11,334 bases of DNA from Anaeroplasmataceae bacterium (GTDB taxonomy: Bacteria; Bacillota_I; Bacilli_A; Acholeplasmatales; Anaeroplasmataceae). Of the stretch, positions 1 to 7,370 are shown piece after piece. The stretch's first letter is position 1; each line of letters starts with the position of its first letter. The stretch is from assembly GCA_029050385.1 (NCBI GenBank), contig JAIDMV010000168.1, forward strand, positions 1 through 11,334, in the 5' to 3' direction. The notes under the pieces were generated by a model. That model was not told the DNA's origin. It saw only the letters and a list, made by a program, of their open reading frames with translations, and searched no databases. The translations under genes were made by a program, and so were the position numbers.

Positions 1-14
1 GTAATAAATTTATG

Positions 15-1355
15 CTATCTTTTCGCCTTTGCATTATTAAAAGTAGAATTGATAGTGTTAATATATTTTCTTGAGAAGGTGGCTAAAATATCCCCCTTGT
101 AATGCTTCTCTTTTCCATCTGGAAGTATGATTTTTTCTTCTTTAGGATAATACTTATCGAAAGCAATTCCAATTGCCATATCATAAACCTTCCAAAATAA
201 ATCAGAATCATAAGCGAAATCTGTACTAAAACCCTCTAAATCTCCAGTGCTAAATTCTACATCCCTAAGACTTACAATATCTTCATATAATCCTACATAA
301 GGAGCATTGTAGCTTACATAATATGTATTTGCAAAGGCAGGATCAACATGATTGGGTCCTTCATCTCTTCCACACATAAAATTGATAAACTCTAAAGCTA
401 AGTCATAGTTAGCAGCGTGTTTAGGAATAACCAGATTATCACAGAACGCTATTGTATCACTTGGAATAAAGATATCAAAGCCAACCTGATACTTATTCTT
501 ATAGATTCCAGCATCTGTAGTGATTATTTCTATCATTGTACTAAATTCTTCTATTTCTACATCTTTAGCAAGATAAGCATCAATTACGGTAGAGGCAACA
601 TTCTCACAATAATAATATAAGAAATCTCCCGTCCACATAAATCCTAAATCACGGTTTTTAGCCACGATATCCTTTTTAATATCATCTGTTCCCCACGCAT
701 CATACTTCATATTTCTAATTAAGGAATAGATTTGATTTAGTTCTTCTTTAGAAAGTTCCTTTTCTGTATCAAACCCCAAATATCTACAAGCAGCATAATA
801 GGAATGGAGATTAGAATCATACATTGCAACTCTCGTTCCTGCAGGAAGGCTATTTCTATCAAATAAAGAAGCCCATTCATTTTCTGCAGTTGTAACTGCC
901 TCTTTCAAGCCTTCCTTATACGTAGAATACACAATTCCCCATGTTCCCCATAAATATGGAACATAGTAATTAGTAATACCCGTCATTTTTGACTCTAAGT
1001 TTTCAGCAATACCTTTTACCCCAGGCATTCTATCTTCTTTCTTATAATTTGGAATACGGCTAAAATCAATTTCCTGTAGCATATCATTTTGAGCCATCTT
1101 TAAAACCATATAATCAGATGGACACATCACATCAAAGCAGGTTGTACCAGCACTTATCTTCGAATAGAAAAGCTCATTGGACTCTCCTAATTCCATTGCC
1201 ACTTCACAATTATATAAACTCTCAAATTCCTCTAGCATTTCTTCATCTACATACTCGCCCCAATTTAAGAACAATAAAACCCTTCTACTTTGGCAGGAGC
1301 ATAATGCAATCAAAAAGAAAACACTAAGAAATACAAAACTAATTCTTTTTCGCAT
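15..1355 (-). CDS. potD: Spermidine/putrescine-binding lipoprotein PotD
   Basis: This is the extracellular substrate-binding subunit of the polyamine ABC importer; it captures spermidine or putrescine and delivers it to PotB/PotC. Seen: 446 residues with a lipoprotein signal peptide (basic MRKR, hydrophobic stretch, lipobox LCSC), so Cys21 is the likely lipidated residue. The mature start has the PotD-family motif LNWGEYVD (residues 30-37), which in E. coli PotD supplies a Trp and a Tyr that contact the polyamine. FDVMCPSDYMV (74-84), VPYLWGTWGIVYS (132-144), WTGD (241-244) and DNLVIPKHAANYDLALEFINFM (306-327) also fit the family. At 446 residues it is longer than E. coli PotD (about 350). 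The start overlaps the end of potC by 17 bp, and a purine-rich AAAGGAAGAAG lies just upstream inside potC. It is the last gene of potABCD. Spermidine versus putrescine preference cannot be read from sequence. Confidence 0.95.
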   Translation of the reverse strand: MRKRISFVFLSVFFLIALCSCQSRRVLLFLNWGEYVDEEMLEEFESLYNCEVAMELGESNELFYSKISAGTTCFDVMCPSDYMVLKMAQNDMLQEIDFSRIPNYKKEDRMPGVKGIAENLESKMTGITNYYVPYLWGTWGIVYSTYKEGLKEAVTTAENEWASLFDRNSLPAGTRVAMYDSNLHSYYAACRYLGFDTEKELSKEELNQIYSLIRNMKYDAWGTDDIKKDIVAKNRDLGFMWTGDFLYYYCENVASTVIDAYLAKDVEIEEFSTMIEIITTDAGIYKNKYQVGFDIFIPSDTIAFCDNLVIPKHAANYDLALEFINFMCGRDEGPNHVDPAFANTYYVSYNAPYVGLYEDIVSLRDVEFSTGDLEGFSTDFAYDSDLFWKVYDMAIGIAFDKYYPKEEKIILPDGKEKHYKGDILATFSRKYINTINSTFNNAKAKR

Positions 1356-2217
1356 GACTTCTTCTTCCTTTCATCCAGATTGCATATAAGATGATTAATA
1401 CCATAGAGATAATGGTTAACGCTGTTGAAAAGGCATATACACCAGGGAATAAAGATTTCTTTCCTATTGAGGAATAAATCCATATAGATAAAGTATTAAA
1501 TCCATTACCTGTTGTAAAATATCCTACCACGAAATCCTCAAAGCTTATTGTAAAGGCTAAAACAACTCCTGAGAATATACCTCCACGAATTGCAGGAATT
1601 AAAACACGGATTACAGATTTCATTGGTTTGATTCCTAAATCCATACTTGCATCCATTAAATTTGGATCAATTTCCTTCATCTTTGGTAAAACTGATAAGA
1701 TAATATATGGGAAAATAAAGAATAGATGAGCAATTAAGATTGTCCAAAATCCAAAGATATGCCTATTTATTGGTAACAATAAAGAGAATATTAGCATAAT
1801 GGATATACCTGTTACGATATCCGCATTTAATAATGGAATATTATTTAATAGCATCAATCTTGATTTAATTTTAGGTGGCAAATAGAAAATACCTATTGCC
1901 ACAAATGTTCCTAATACTGCAGCTATCAATGTAGCAGTAATAGAAACTAAAAATGTATTTTTAATTGAATTTGTAAGGGTACGTTTAGAAAACATATTTA
2001 GGTAGTTATCAAAGGTAAACCCTTGGAACTCTGTAGTTGAAGCACTAGAATTAAAGGATTGGATTGCAATAACAATTACAGATAAATATAGCATAAAGAT
2101 GGAGAAAATAACTAATATAATCTTAAGAACTTTCCATACTATCGCTAAAGCACGATAATCCTTATAGCCATATTCTTCTAAAGTAGCCTTTGGAAATATC
2201 ACTTCTTCAGTCATCAT
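1339..2217 (-). CDS. potC: Spermidine/putrescine ABC transporter permease PotC
   Basis: One of the two membrane permease subunits of the polyamine importer, pairing with PotB to form the translocation path. Seen: 292 residues with about six hydrophobic segments (roughly 25-53, 88-112, 126-150, 155-178, 212-236 and 258-281). The cytoplasmic EAA-type coupling loop DASMDLGIKPMKSVIRVLIP (189-208) docks onto PotA in this family. The N-terminal 20 residues are a polar extension before the first membrane segment. The start is the first of two tandem ATG codons, preceded by GGAGAG about 9 bases upstream; the second Met would be equally plausible. It overlaps potB by 4 bp (ATGA type) and potD by 17 bp, which implies translational coupling. 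Assignment as PotC rather than PotB rests on gene order and sequence character. Confidence 0.93.
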   Translation of the reverse strand: MMTEEVIFPKATLEEYGYKDYRALAIVWKVLKIILVIFSIFMLYLSVIVIAIQSFNSSASTTEFQGFTFDNYLNMFSKRTLTNSIKNTFLVSITATLIAAVLGTFVAIGIFYLPPKIKSRLMLLNNIPLLNADIVTGISIMLIFSLLLPINRHIFGFWTILIAHLFFIFPYIILSVLPKMKEIDPNLMDASMDLGIKPMKSVIRVLIPAIRGGIFSGVVLAFTISFEDFVVGYFTTGNGFNTLSIWIYSSIGKKSLFPGVYAFSTALTIISMVLIILYAIWMKGRRSHAKKN

Positions 2218-3077
2218 ATTAAAGTCTCTCCTTCCTTATCTATTTTATTGATTAAAAGGATAGAACCTAATATAATTACAAGAACAATAATTGCTAAAAC
2301 AGCTCCCTGATTATAGCTCATATTGATAAAGCTCTGTTCGATAATATTACCAATAAGTAATATGTTTCCTGCACCTAAAACCTTAGGTATTGCAAATCCA
2401 GATAAGCAAGGAAGTAAAACCATCATGGATCCTGATACAACACCTTTTAAAGATAATGGTACAATAACTTTCCAAAACTTAGTAAAATTCGTTACACCTA
2501 AATCTAGGGCTGCTTCCTCTAAAAAAGGATCAATCTTTTCTAATGAGGTATAGATAGGTAATACGATAAAGGGTAAATAGGTAAACACCATTCCTAAAAG
2601 AATTGCCCAGTCTGTACCAATAATATTTAACCCTGGAATATGAAAGATATCAGATAAGATATTTTCAGGCTTAAAGATAGATGCGAGTGCATTGATTCTT
2701 AAAAGCACATTCGTCCACATTGGTAAAATCAGTAATAACAATACCATATATTTATTTTTTAATTTTGATTTGTATAAGCTATATGCTAATAAATATCCAA
2801 AAAAGATACAAAGGATAGTTGTTAATACACTATACTTTAAGGAATTCCAAAATGCAATCAAAACAGACTCTGTGCCAATGATCGCAAAATTGTTTACAGT
2901 AAATTGCATCTCGCTGAAACGAATTCCTTCTGTATCAACAAACATCAAGCAAAACATAATCAGTACTGGAAAACAGGCCAAAACATAAAGCCAGTACATA
3001 TATGGTCTTGCAAGACGATCTAAATGATGATTGCCTGCTGGATGAGGTTTAGCTACTCTGTTACGATGGTTTTGCAT
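2214..3077 (-). CDS. potB: Spermidine/putrescine ABC transporter permease PotB
   Basis: The first permease subunit of the polyamine importer. Seen: 287 residues, a polar and His-rich N-terminus (to about residue 24), then about six hydrophobic spans (roughly 27-47, 79-102, 109-134, 155-178, 212-236 and 256-277). The EAA coupling loop is at 188-214 (EEAALDLGVTNFTKFWKVIV region), the docking site for PotA. The ATG sits inside the 3' end of potA (25-bp overlap), with GGAAG about 7 bases upstream, so translation is probably coupled to potA. Family context and the complete ABCD gene order make the call secure. The alternative, a permease for another small solute of the same MalFG-like fold, is unlikely next to a PotD-like binding protein. 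Confidence 0.93.
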   Translation of the reverse strand: MQNHRNRVAKPHPAGNHHLDRLARPYMYWLYVLACFPVLIMFCLMFVDTEGIRFSEMQFTVNNFAIIGTESVLIAFWNSLKYSVLTTILCIFFGYLLAYSLYKSKLKNKYMVLLLLILPMWTNVLLRINALASIFKPENILSDIFHIPGLNIIGTDWAILLGMVFTYLPFIVLPIYTSLEKIDPFLEEAALDLGVTNFTKFWKVIVPLSLKGVVSGSMMVLLPCLSGFAIPKVLGAGNILLIGNIIEQSFINMSYNQGAVLAIIVLVIILGSILLINKIDKEGETLI

Positions 3078-4243
3078 GAGCCGTCTTCCTTCATCAAGCA
3101 GATTTCATATGGGTCAACAGATAACCCAACCTTTTGTCCTGTTTTTATATCTTCATAGGTGTGAACCACAAACTCTTGTCCTTGTAAATCCACACATAAT
3201 TCATAATGTACACCTTTAAAAATAGAGGAGGTAACATTTCCCACAAGCTTCGCCTTCTTAAGAGGTACAACATCCCAGTCCTCTGGACGAATAACAACAT
3301 CAACGACTTCATTATCATCAAATTGGTAACCAACACATTCAAAGTCCACATCTAAGAAACGAACCAAGTTCTTCTTTACATATACACCCCTAACAATGTT
3401 AGATTCTCCAATAAAATTAGCAACAAAGCGATTCACTGGCTCATTATAGATATCCTTTGGAGTACCTAGCTGTTGAATGATTCCATCCTTCATCACGACA
3501 ATACGATCGGACATAACCATAGCTTCCTCTTGATCATGCGTAACAAAAATAAAGGTAATTCCTAAATCTCTTTGCATTTCCTTAAGTTCATATTGCATGT
3601 TTTGTCTAAGCTTTAAATCTAGAGCAGATAGTGGTTCATCTAGTAAAAGAATTTTTGGCTTTAAGATAATGGCTCTTGCAATAGCAACTCTTTGCATTTG
3701 TCCACCAGACATATTCGTAATCTTGCGATCCTCAAATCCTGCTAAATTAACCATCTCTAAGGCAGCCTTTACAGCACTCTTTAATTTTTCCTTTAGCTTC
3801 CAGTTCATATCAAAGAATGTTATCTTATGAGCCTTATCCTCAGGGACTCCTAAAGAAAGTTTATCCTTGGTAATTTCTTCTTTTAATGCCTCTTTGCCAC
3901 CAAAAAATTCTATCATGAATTTTCTTCCACGATTCTTTAAACCAAAGGCTACATTATTAAAAACATTCAAATGCGGAAATAAAGCATACCTTTGAAAAAC
4001 TGTATTGATTGGCCTTGCATAGGCTGGAAGATCATTAATCTCTTTTCCATTTACAACGATTTGTCCTGAATCAGGATTTTCAAATCCACCAATCATACGT
4101 AATGTTGTTGTCTTACCACAACCAGATGGTCCCAATAGGGTAAGAAATTCATTTTCATAAATTGTTAAATTAATATTGTCTACGACAGTTACTGCACCAT
4201 ACTTCTTTACAATATTGTGCAATTCGATAATTGGTTTACCCAC
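3053..4243 (-). CDS. potA: Spermidine/putrescine ABC transporter ATPase PotA
   Basis: The ATP-hydrolysing subunit that powers polyamine import on the inner face of the membrane. Seen: 396 residues with Walker A GPSGCGKTT (38-46), Q-loop TVFQRYALFP (81-90), signature MSGGQMQ (178-184), Walker B ILLLDEP (198-204), D-loop SALD and switch His236 (VTHDQ), then a TOBE-type C-terminal domain from about 280. Unusual: 95 residues separate the Q-loop Gln84 from the signature Ser179, against about 53 in E. coli PotA as I recall it. A charged segment of about 40 residues is therefore inserted around 104-150 in the helical subdomain. The start is GTG; an in-frame TAA three codons upstream rules out a longer N-terminus. 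No good Shine-Dalgarno lies next to this GTG, and the best one (GGAGG) is about 55 bases upstream. First gene of the operon. Confidence 0.95.
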   Translation of the reverse strand: MGKPIIELHNIVKKYGAVTVVDNINLTIYENEFLTLLGPSGCGKTTTLRMIGGFENPDSGQIVVNGKEINDLPAYARPINTVFQRYALFPHLNVFNNVAFGLKNRGRKFMIEFFGGKEALKEEITKDKLSLGVPEDKAHKITFFDMNWKLKEKLKSAVKAALEMVNLAGFEDRKITNMSGGQMQRVAIARAIILKPKILLLDEPLSALDLKLRQNMQYELKEMQRDLGITFIFVTHDQEEAMVMSDRIVVMKDGIIQQLGTPKDIYNEPVNRFVANFIGESNIVRGVYVKKNLVRFLDVDFECVGYQFDDNEVVDVVIRPEDWDVVPLKKAKLVGNVTSSIFKGVHYELCVDLQGQEFVVHTYEDIKTGQKVGLSVDPYEICLMKEDGSCKTIVTE

Positions 4244-4351
4244 CGCAATTTACCGAACTTGAAGAACAATTTATAAGTTCTTCGCCTCTTTTTCCTTTCC
4301 TCCGTATTTTTTAAGGAATGAGTCCTTGAATACCATCTATTTTTTATAGAC
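4244..4351 (-). promoter_or_regulatory. 5' leader of the potABCD mRNA with hairpins and a possible leader ORF
   Basis: This untranslated leader of about 108 nt runs from the predicted transcription start (near 4351) to the potA GTG. Seen on the minus strand, in order: a 5-bp hairpin TCTAT/ATAGA (4336-4350); an ATG at 4336 opening a 21-codon ORF (MVFKDSFLKKYGGKEKEAKNL) that stops at 4271; a small AAGGA/TCCTT hairpin (4313-4327); the Shine-Dalgarno-like GGAGGAAAGGA (GGAGG at 4299-4303); and a perfect 7-bp inverted repeat GAAGAAC/GTTCTTC (4261-4283) ending 17 bases before the GTG. The leader ORF lacks its own Shine-Dalgarno, so its translation is doubtful. The TCCTT element could pair with the AAGGA upstream of it or the one downstream, a layout that could mask or expose the purine tract. 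A regulatory role is inference only. Confidence 0.4.
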
Positions 4352-4357
4352 GAAATA

Positions 4358-4385
4358 ATTATACAACAAATTTGAAATTTGACAA
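4358..4385 (-). promoter_or_regulatory. Sigma-70-type promoter of the potABCD operon
   Basis: Read on the minus strand: -35 TTGTCA (4380-4385), a 16-base spacer, and a perfect -10 TATAAT (4358-4363). Transcription would begin near 4351. It lies directly after the terminator of the glycosyltransferase operon and is the only promoter-like match seen between that terminator and potA. Confidence 0.75.
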
Positions 4386-4402
4386 GAAAAAATGTATTTT
4401 TT

Positions 4403-4434
4403 TTATAAAAAAATAACCCCCTAAAATCTAGGGG
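4403..4434 (-). terminator. Rho-independent terminator of the flippase/GT8 operon
   Basis: On the minus strand a perfect 6-bp stem CCCCTA/TAGGGG (4418-4423 and 4429-4434) with a 5-base loop is followed by GTTATTTTTTTA, a clear U-tract. It begins 12 bases after the glycosyltransferase stop codon and separates that operon from the pot promoter. Confidence 0.88.
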
Positions 4435-4446
4435 ATATAAAAACCA

Positions 4447-5265
4447 TTAATATTCTAGTTTTGCTTCCATAGGAAAGATACGCTCATACTCCTCAAAAAT
4501 GTCATCAAAATCGTGCATTTTGAAAAAACTATGAAGCTTCTTAACATTCCATTGTTTGTAGTTATACACCTTAAAGAAAGGTAGATATCTAATTCCTTTA
4601 CAAAAGTGCTTAATTACTGTATCTGATTTAATACTTCTTTGTTCATTAAAGCGAAAAGGAATATAAACCTTTTCCTTGCAGTATTTATATAAGGCAGACT
4701 GATCAGAAAAATATAGCTTTTTCTTTTGAAGTAAAGCGACTGCCTTTTCAAATAGCTTTGTCTCTTTTACTCTTTTTACATTGATATATAGAACACCTGA
4801 ATTAAAATAATCCTTCTTAATCCAGAATTTCCCTAGGTAATCTAAACAGACTGCCATTTCCTTATTTTCAATATCAATACTTTTGAATTCTTCTAAGGAA
4901 GCACAAGTCATTGTATCCGCATCTAAATAAATCAATTTATCACAATTGATATATCTAGTGAACAATAGTCGGATTAAGGATGCAGGGGAATACTTAGGAT
5001 CCATATTTGGTGTGTCTTTAAAAGTAGCTTCAAAATCCTTGGAAATATCATAATAGGACACTTCATTTTCAAAATTGAAGCCCTTCATTACCTTCCTCAA
5101 ATAATTAACAGACTCCTCTGATATTTTAGGAACCTTTGACCAAGAGATTTCCATAGTCATAATATGCAAATGAATTGGCTCCTTTGTATGCTTCATCATA
5201 GATAAAACATTTAAACAAATGCCATGAAATATTTTCAAATTCCCGGTTTGCAAAACATGTATCAT
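4447..5265 (-). CDS. Family 8 glycosyltransferase (GT8, LPS galactosyltransferase-like)
   Basis: A retaining glycosyltransferase of the GT8 fold, which uses a nucleotide sugar (UDP-glucose or UDP-galactose in known members) and a divalent metal. Seen: 272 residues; a GT8-like N-terminal strand-helix start (VLQTGNLKIFHGICLNVLSMMKHT, about 4-27); the metal-binding DxD motif in IYLDADT (DAD at 115-117); FNSGVLYINV (154-163), the typical FNsGvl motif; SDQSALYKY (187-195); and HFCKGIRYLP (from His220), matching the second metal-ligand region of the family. No membrane span is apparent, so it is cytosolic or peripheral. It starts 4 bases after the flippase-like gene's stop, with AGAGGAG upstream, so the two are co-transcribed. 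Sugar and acceptor are unknown; the neighbours suggest an envelope glycolipid or glycopolymer. Confidence 0.85.
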   Translation of the reverse strand: MIHVLQTGNLKIFHGICLNVLSMMKHTKEPIHLHIMTMEISWSKVPKISEESVNYLRKVMKGFNFENEVSYYDISKDFEATFKDTPNMDPKYSPASLIRLLFTRYINCDKLIYLDADTMTCASLEEFKSIDIENKEMAVCLDYLGKFWIKKDYFNSGVLYINVKRVKETKLFEKAVALLQKKKLYFSDQSALYKYCKEKVYIPFRFNEQRSIKSDTVIKHFCKGIRYLPFFKVYNYKQWNVKKLHSFFKMHDFDDIFEEYERIFPMEAKLEY

Positions 5266-5269
5266 AAGC

Positions 5270-6415
5270 TTACTCCTCTTTTACTTCAATTATATTCCCC
5301 TCTTCTAAAGGTTCTTGTATAGTTTGAATTTGTTTTTTCTTATATCTTTTAACTAAAATTTCATAAATAATATAGGCTATAGCACTTAAAATCATTAAAA
5401 GATAATAAGTTAATGCTCTCCATAAAATCATACCTGTAAAACCTATATCACTAGCCAATGCCCCAAATAAGGAGGCTGTAAAGATAGTTTTAAAAGCAAA
5501 TTCAATTCCACCTGTTCCACCTGGTGTAGGAACCCATACCATAGTAGTAATTGCAAAGGCTGATGCTAAAATAATATATGGCATCATCTTAAATCCAAAA
5601 TCTGCACCTAAAGCTTTTAAAATATAATATGGTATTGCATAATAAAACAATAAAGCTAACATTTTTAATAAGATCGCACCTATAAATGATGTTTTATGAG
5701 AAAATATACGCTTTGCAGCACTTTGTGCATTCTCACAATATTTTTCAAAAGCAGGAACTGCTTTACTCAAATGCTTGCCTATAAATTTAATCTTACAGAT
5801 TTGTAGCATTAATTTTTTCAATAAATCTCGGATTTTCTTTGATGTAGCAATCAAAATCATAAACACTAAGGTAAATAGGTTCATCGCAAAGCCTAAGCCT
5901 ATCATCCATGCAGTTGATGCATCAAAGTTTTCTGAAAACTTACCATAAAAAACTAAGGAGGCAATTGCATATATATTACTTGCAATCATAAACGCAATAA
6001 AGTTAGATACTATAATTCCTGTTGAATCGCTTGCCTTTACCTGCTTCTGCGTAAATAAATATACCTGAACAGGTTGTCCTCCAGTAGCAAATGGAGTTAT
6101 TGCATTAAAGAAATGCTCAGACTCGCCAATTAAATAAACATCAAAAAATTTTGCATTAAAGCGATTTTGCTTTGCTATGAAGCATAATGACATAGGCCAT
6201 AAAACTGCATAAATAACAAGGCATAAAACTGCTTTTCCCATCTCTATACCATTTACAGTCTTTATTAATTTTATTGTTTTATCAAAATCATTAAAACTAA
6301 AAAGAATAATAAAGACAACCGCAGTTATTATAAGGACAATTAAAATTGATATGATTGTTTTTTTATTATTGACAGGCTTCTTTTCCTGTTTCTGTTCAAT
6401 TTCTTGATTTTCCAT
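5270..6415 (-). CDS. Flippase-like integral membrane protein (lysylphosphatidylglycerol synthase TM-region family)
   Basis: A multi-spanning membrane protein of the LPG_synthase_TM/YbhN-type family. Members resemble the flippase half of MprF, and several are thought to move lipids or lipid-linked sugars across the membrane. Seen: 381 residues with a charged N-terminus, first span about 20-40, and further hydrophobic spans around 60-80, 132-158, 168-190, 244-268, 278-296, 308-325 and 330-353. The family signatures ITPFATGGQPVQVY (106-119) and VPTPGGTGGIE (295-305) are clear. It lacks the soluble aminoacyl-transfer domain of MprF, so lysyl-phosphatidylglycerol synthesis is not supported. The C-terminus is a charged tail of about 25 residues. 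It is the first gene of a two-gene operon with the GT8 enzyme, which may supply its glycolipid cargo. Substrate unknown. Confidence 0.85.
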   Translation of the reverse strand: MENQEIEQKQEKKPVNNKKTIISILIVLIITAVVFIILFSFNDFDKTIKLIKTVNGIEMGKAVLCLVIYAVLWPMSLCFIAKQNRFNAKFFDVYLIGESEHFFNAITPFATGGQPVQVYLFTQKQVKASDSTGIIVSNFIAFMIASNIYAIASLVFYGKFSENFDASTAWMIGLGFAMNLFTLVFMILIATSKKIRDLLKKLMLQICKIKFIGKHLSKAVPAFEKYCENAQSAAKRIFSHKTSFIGAILLKMLALLFYYAIPYYILKALGADFGFKMMPYIILASAFAITTMVWVPTPGGTGGIEFAFKTIFTASLFGALASDIGFTGMILWRALTYYLLMILSAIAYIIYEILVKRYKKKQIQTIQEPLEEGNIIEVKEE

Positions 6416-6442
6416 ATTTTCACAAATCCTTTTCTATTCATT

Positions 6443-6471
6443 ATTTTACTTAAATATTGAATTTTTATCAA
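6443..6471 (-). promoter_or_regulatory. Promoter of the flippase/GT8 operon
   Basis: Minus-strand -35 TTGATA (6466-6471), 17-base spacer, -10 TAAAAT (6443-6448), placed about 30 bases before the ATG. The -35 overlaps an inverted repeat TATTGA-N7-TCAATA (6455-6473), a possible operator. The hexamers are identical to those of the opposing promoter. Confidence 0.65.
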
Positions 6472-6489
6472 TAGTTAATGACATTTTTC

Positions 6490-6518
6490 TTGATAATGAG
6501 AAAAAAATTTGATAAAAT
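6490..6518 (+). promoter_or_regulatory. Promoter of the acyltransferase gene
   Basis: Plus-strand -35 TTGATA (6490-6495), 17-base spacer, and -10 TAAAAT (6513-6518) with an extended TG at 6510-6511. The -10 lies inside a 9-bp inverted repeat AAAAAATTT/AAATTTTTT with a 4-base centre (6502-6523). Transcription would begin near 6525, giving a leader of about 30 nt before the ATG. Confidence 0.7.
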
Positions 6519-6557
6519 TTTTTAAGTAAGCATACTTTTATCTTAGGAGTGTGAGTT

Positions 6558-7352
6558 ATGAATAATAATAAAAAAAGGATACAATATTATAAAGATTTAA
6601 AGAATGATGACTTCTCAGGAACACACATCACTGTTAAACCTTTATCTGATAAATATAAATATTTACATAAGAATCCATTATGGCATATTCCTGCAAACTT
6701 TGTTTATTTTGTAATTGCAAAACCACTCTTCTGGCTGATTACAAAATTGGTTTGTCATCAAAGATATGCAAATAAAAAGCTTTTGAGACAAGCTAAAAAG
6801 ACAGGTGCCATCATTTATGGAAACCATACTACTTTGCTTGCAGATGCTTTTGTACCCAATTTAGTTTTCTCATTTAGAAGAAACTATATAGTAGTATCAC
6901 CAGAAACACTATCTATTAAAGGAATAAAAACTCTACTTTCATATCTAGGAGCAATGCCATTAACAGAAAAAATGTCTTTAAAAAAGAAATTTTTAAAGGC
7001 ATTAGAACATCATTTGAACAAGAAAAAATTAATTACGATTTATCCAGAAGCACATATTTGGCCATATTATACAAAAATAAGACCATTTGATGATACAAGC
7101 TTTAAATATGCAGCTCTATTTGATAAGCCTGTATTTGCTCTTACAAATTGTTATCAAAAACGTAAATTTGGAAAGAAGCCTAAAATCATAACTTACTTTG
7201 ATGGTCCATTCTATCCAAAACCAGAATTCAATACAAAGGACAATGCTGCTTACCTAAGAGATCTTGTTTATAAAGCAATGGTGGATAGAGCTGAAAAATA
7301 TTCTACCTATGCTTATATTGAATATGTACAAATTTTAGAGGAAGAAAAATAA
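6558..7352 (+). CDS. Lysophospholipid acyltransferase family protein (PlsC-like)
   Basis: Probably transfers an acyl chain to a lysophospholipid or 1-acyl-glycerol-3-phosphate at the membrane. Seen: 264 residues; a hydrophobic stretch at about 44-66 that may anchor the protein; block I at NHTTLLAD (89-96); and a block III equivalent IYPEAHIWPYYTKIRPF (161-177), in place of the usual FPEGTRS. Odd: block I reads as His-X5-Asp (His90, Asp96), one residue longer than the canonical HX4D of the PlsC family, so it may belong to a divergent subfamily. Chosen start: ATG preceded by AGGAG with an 8-base spacer. It is the only plus-strand gene, transcribed away from the flippase/GT8 operon from a facing promoter and ended by a strong terminator. 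Acceptor lipid not determinable; a PlsC role in bulk phosphatidate synthesis is possible but unproven. Confidence 0.8.
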   Translation: MNNNKKRIQYYKDLKNDDFSGTHITVKPLSDKYKYLHKNPLWHIPANFVYFVIAKPLFWLITKLVCHQRYANKKLLRQAKKTGAIIYGNHTTLLADAFVPNLVFSFRRNYIVVSPETLSIKGIKTLLSYLGAMPLTEKMSLKKKFLKALEHHLNKKKLITIYPEAHIWPYYTKIRPFDDTSFKYAALFDKPVFALTNCYQKRKFGKKPKIITYFDGPFYPKPEFNTKDNAAYLRDLVYKAMVDRAEKYSTYAYIEYVQILEEEK

Positions 7353-7370
7353 AATTTTATACTATGACAA

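Noticed and set aside
417..2988. Several plus-strand reading frames of about 65-98 codons opposite potD, potC and potB (417-620, 1118-1327, 1177-1389, 2323-2553, 2692-2988)
   Set aside because: They are antisense to well-supported pot genes, show no recognisable protein character and lack ribosome binding sites; they arise from the AT-rich coding sequence.
3145..3351. Minus-strand 68-codon frame inside potA
   Set aside because: Out-of-frame shadow of the PotA TOBE region, no independent support.
4183..4257. A TTG-started frame of about 20 codons overlapping the potA start in another frame
   Set aside because: No convincing Shine-Dalgarno at a proper distance, and it begins inside the hairpin; too weak to list as a leader ORF.
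5270..6415. MprF (lysyl-phosphatidylglycerol synthase) for the multi-spanning protein
   Set aside because: The protein ends after the membrane part and has no soluble aminoacyl-transfer domain.
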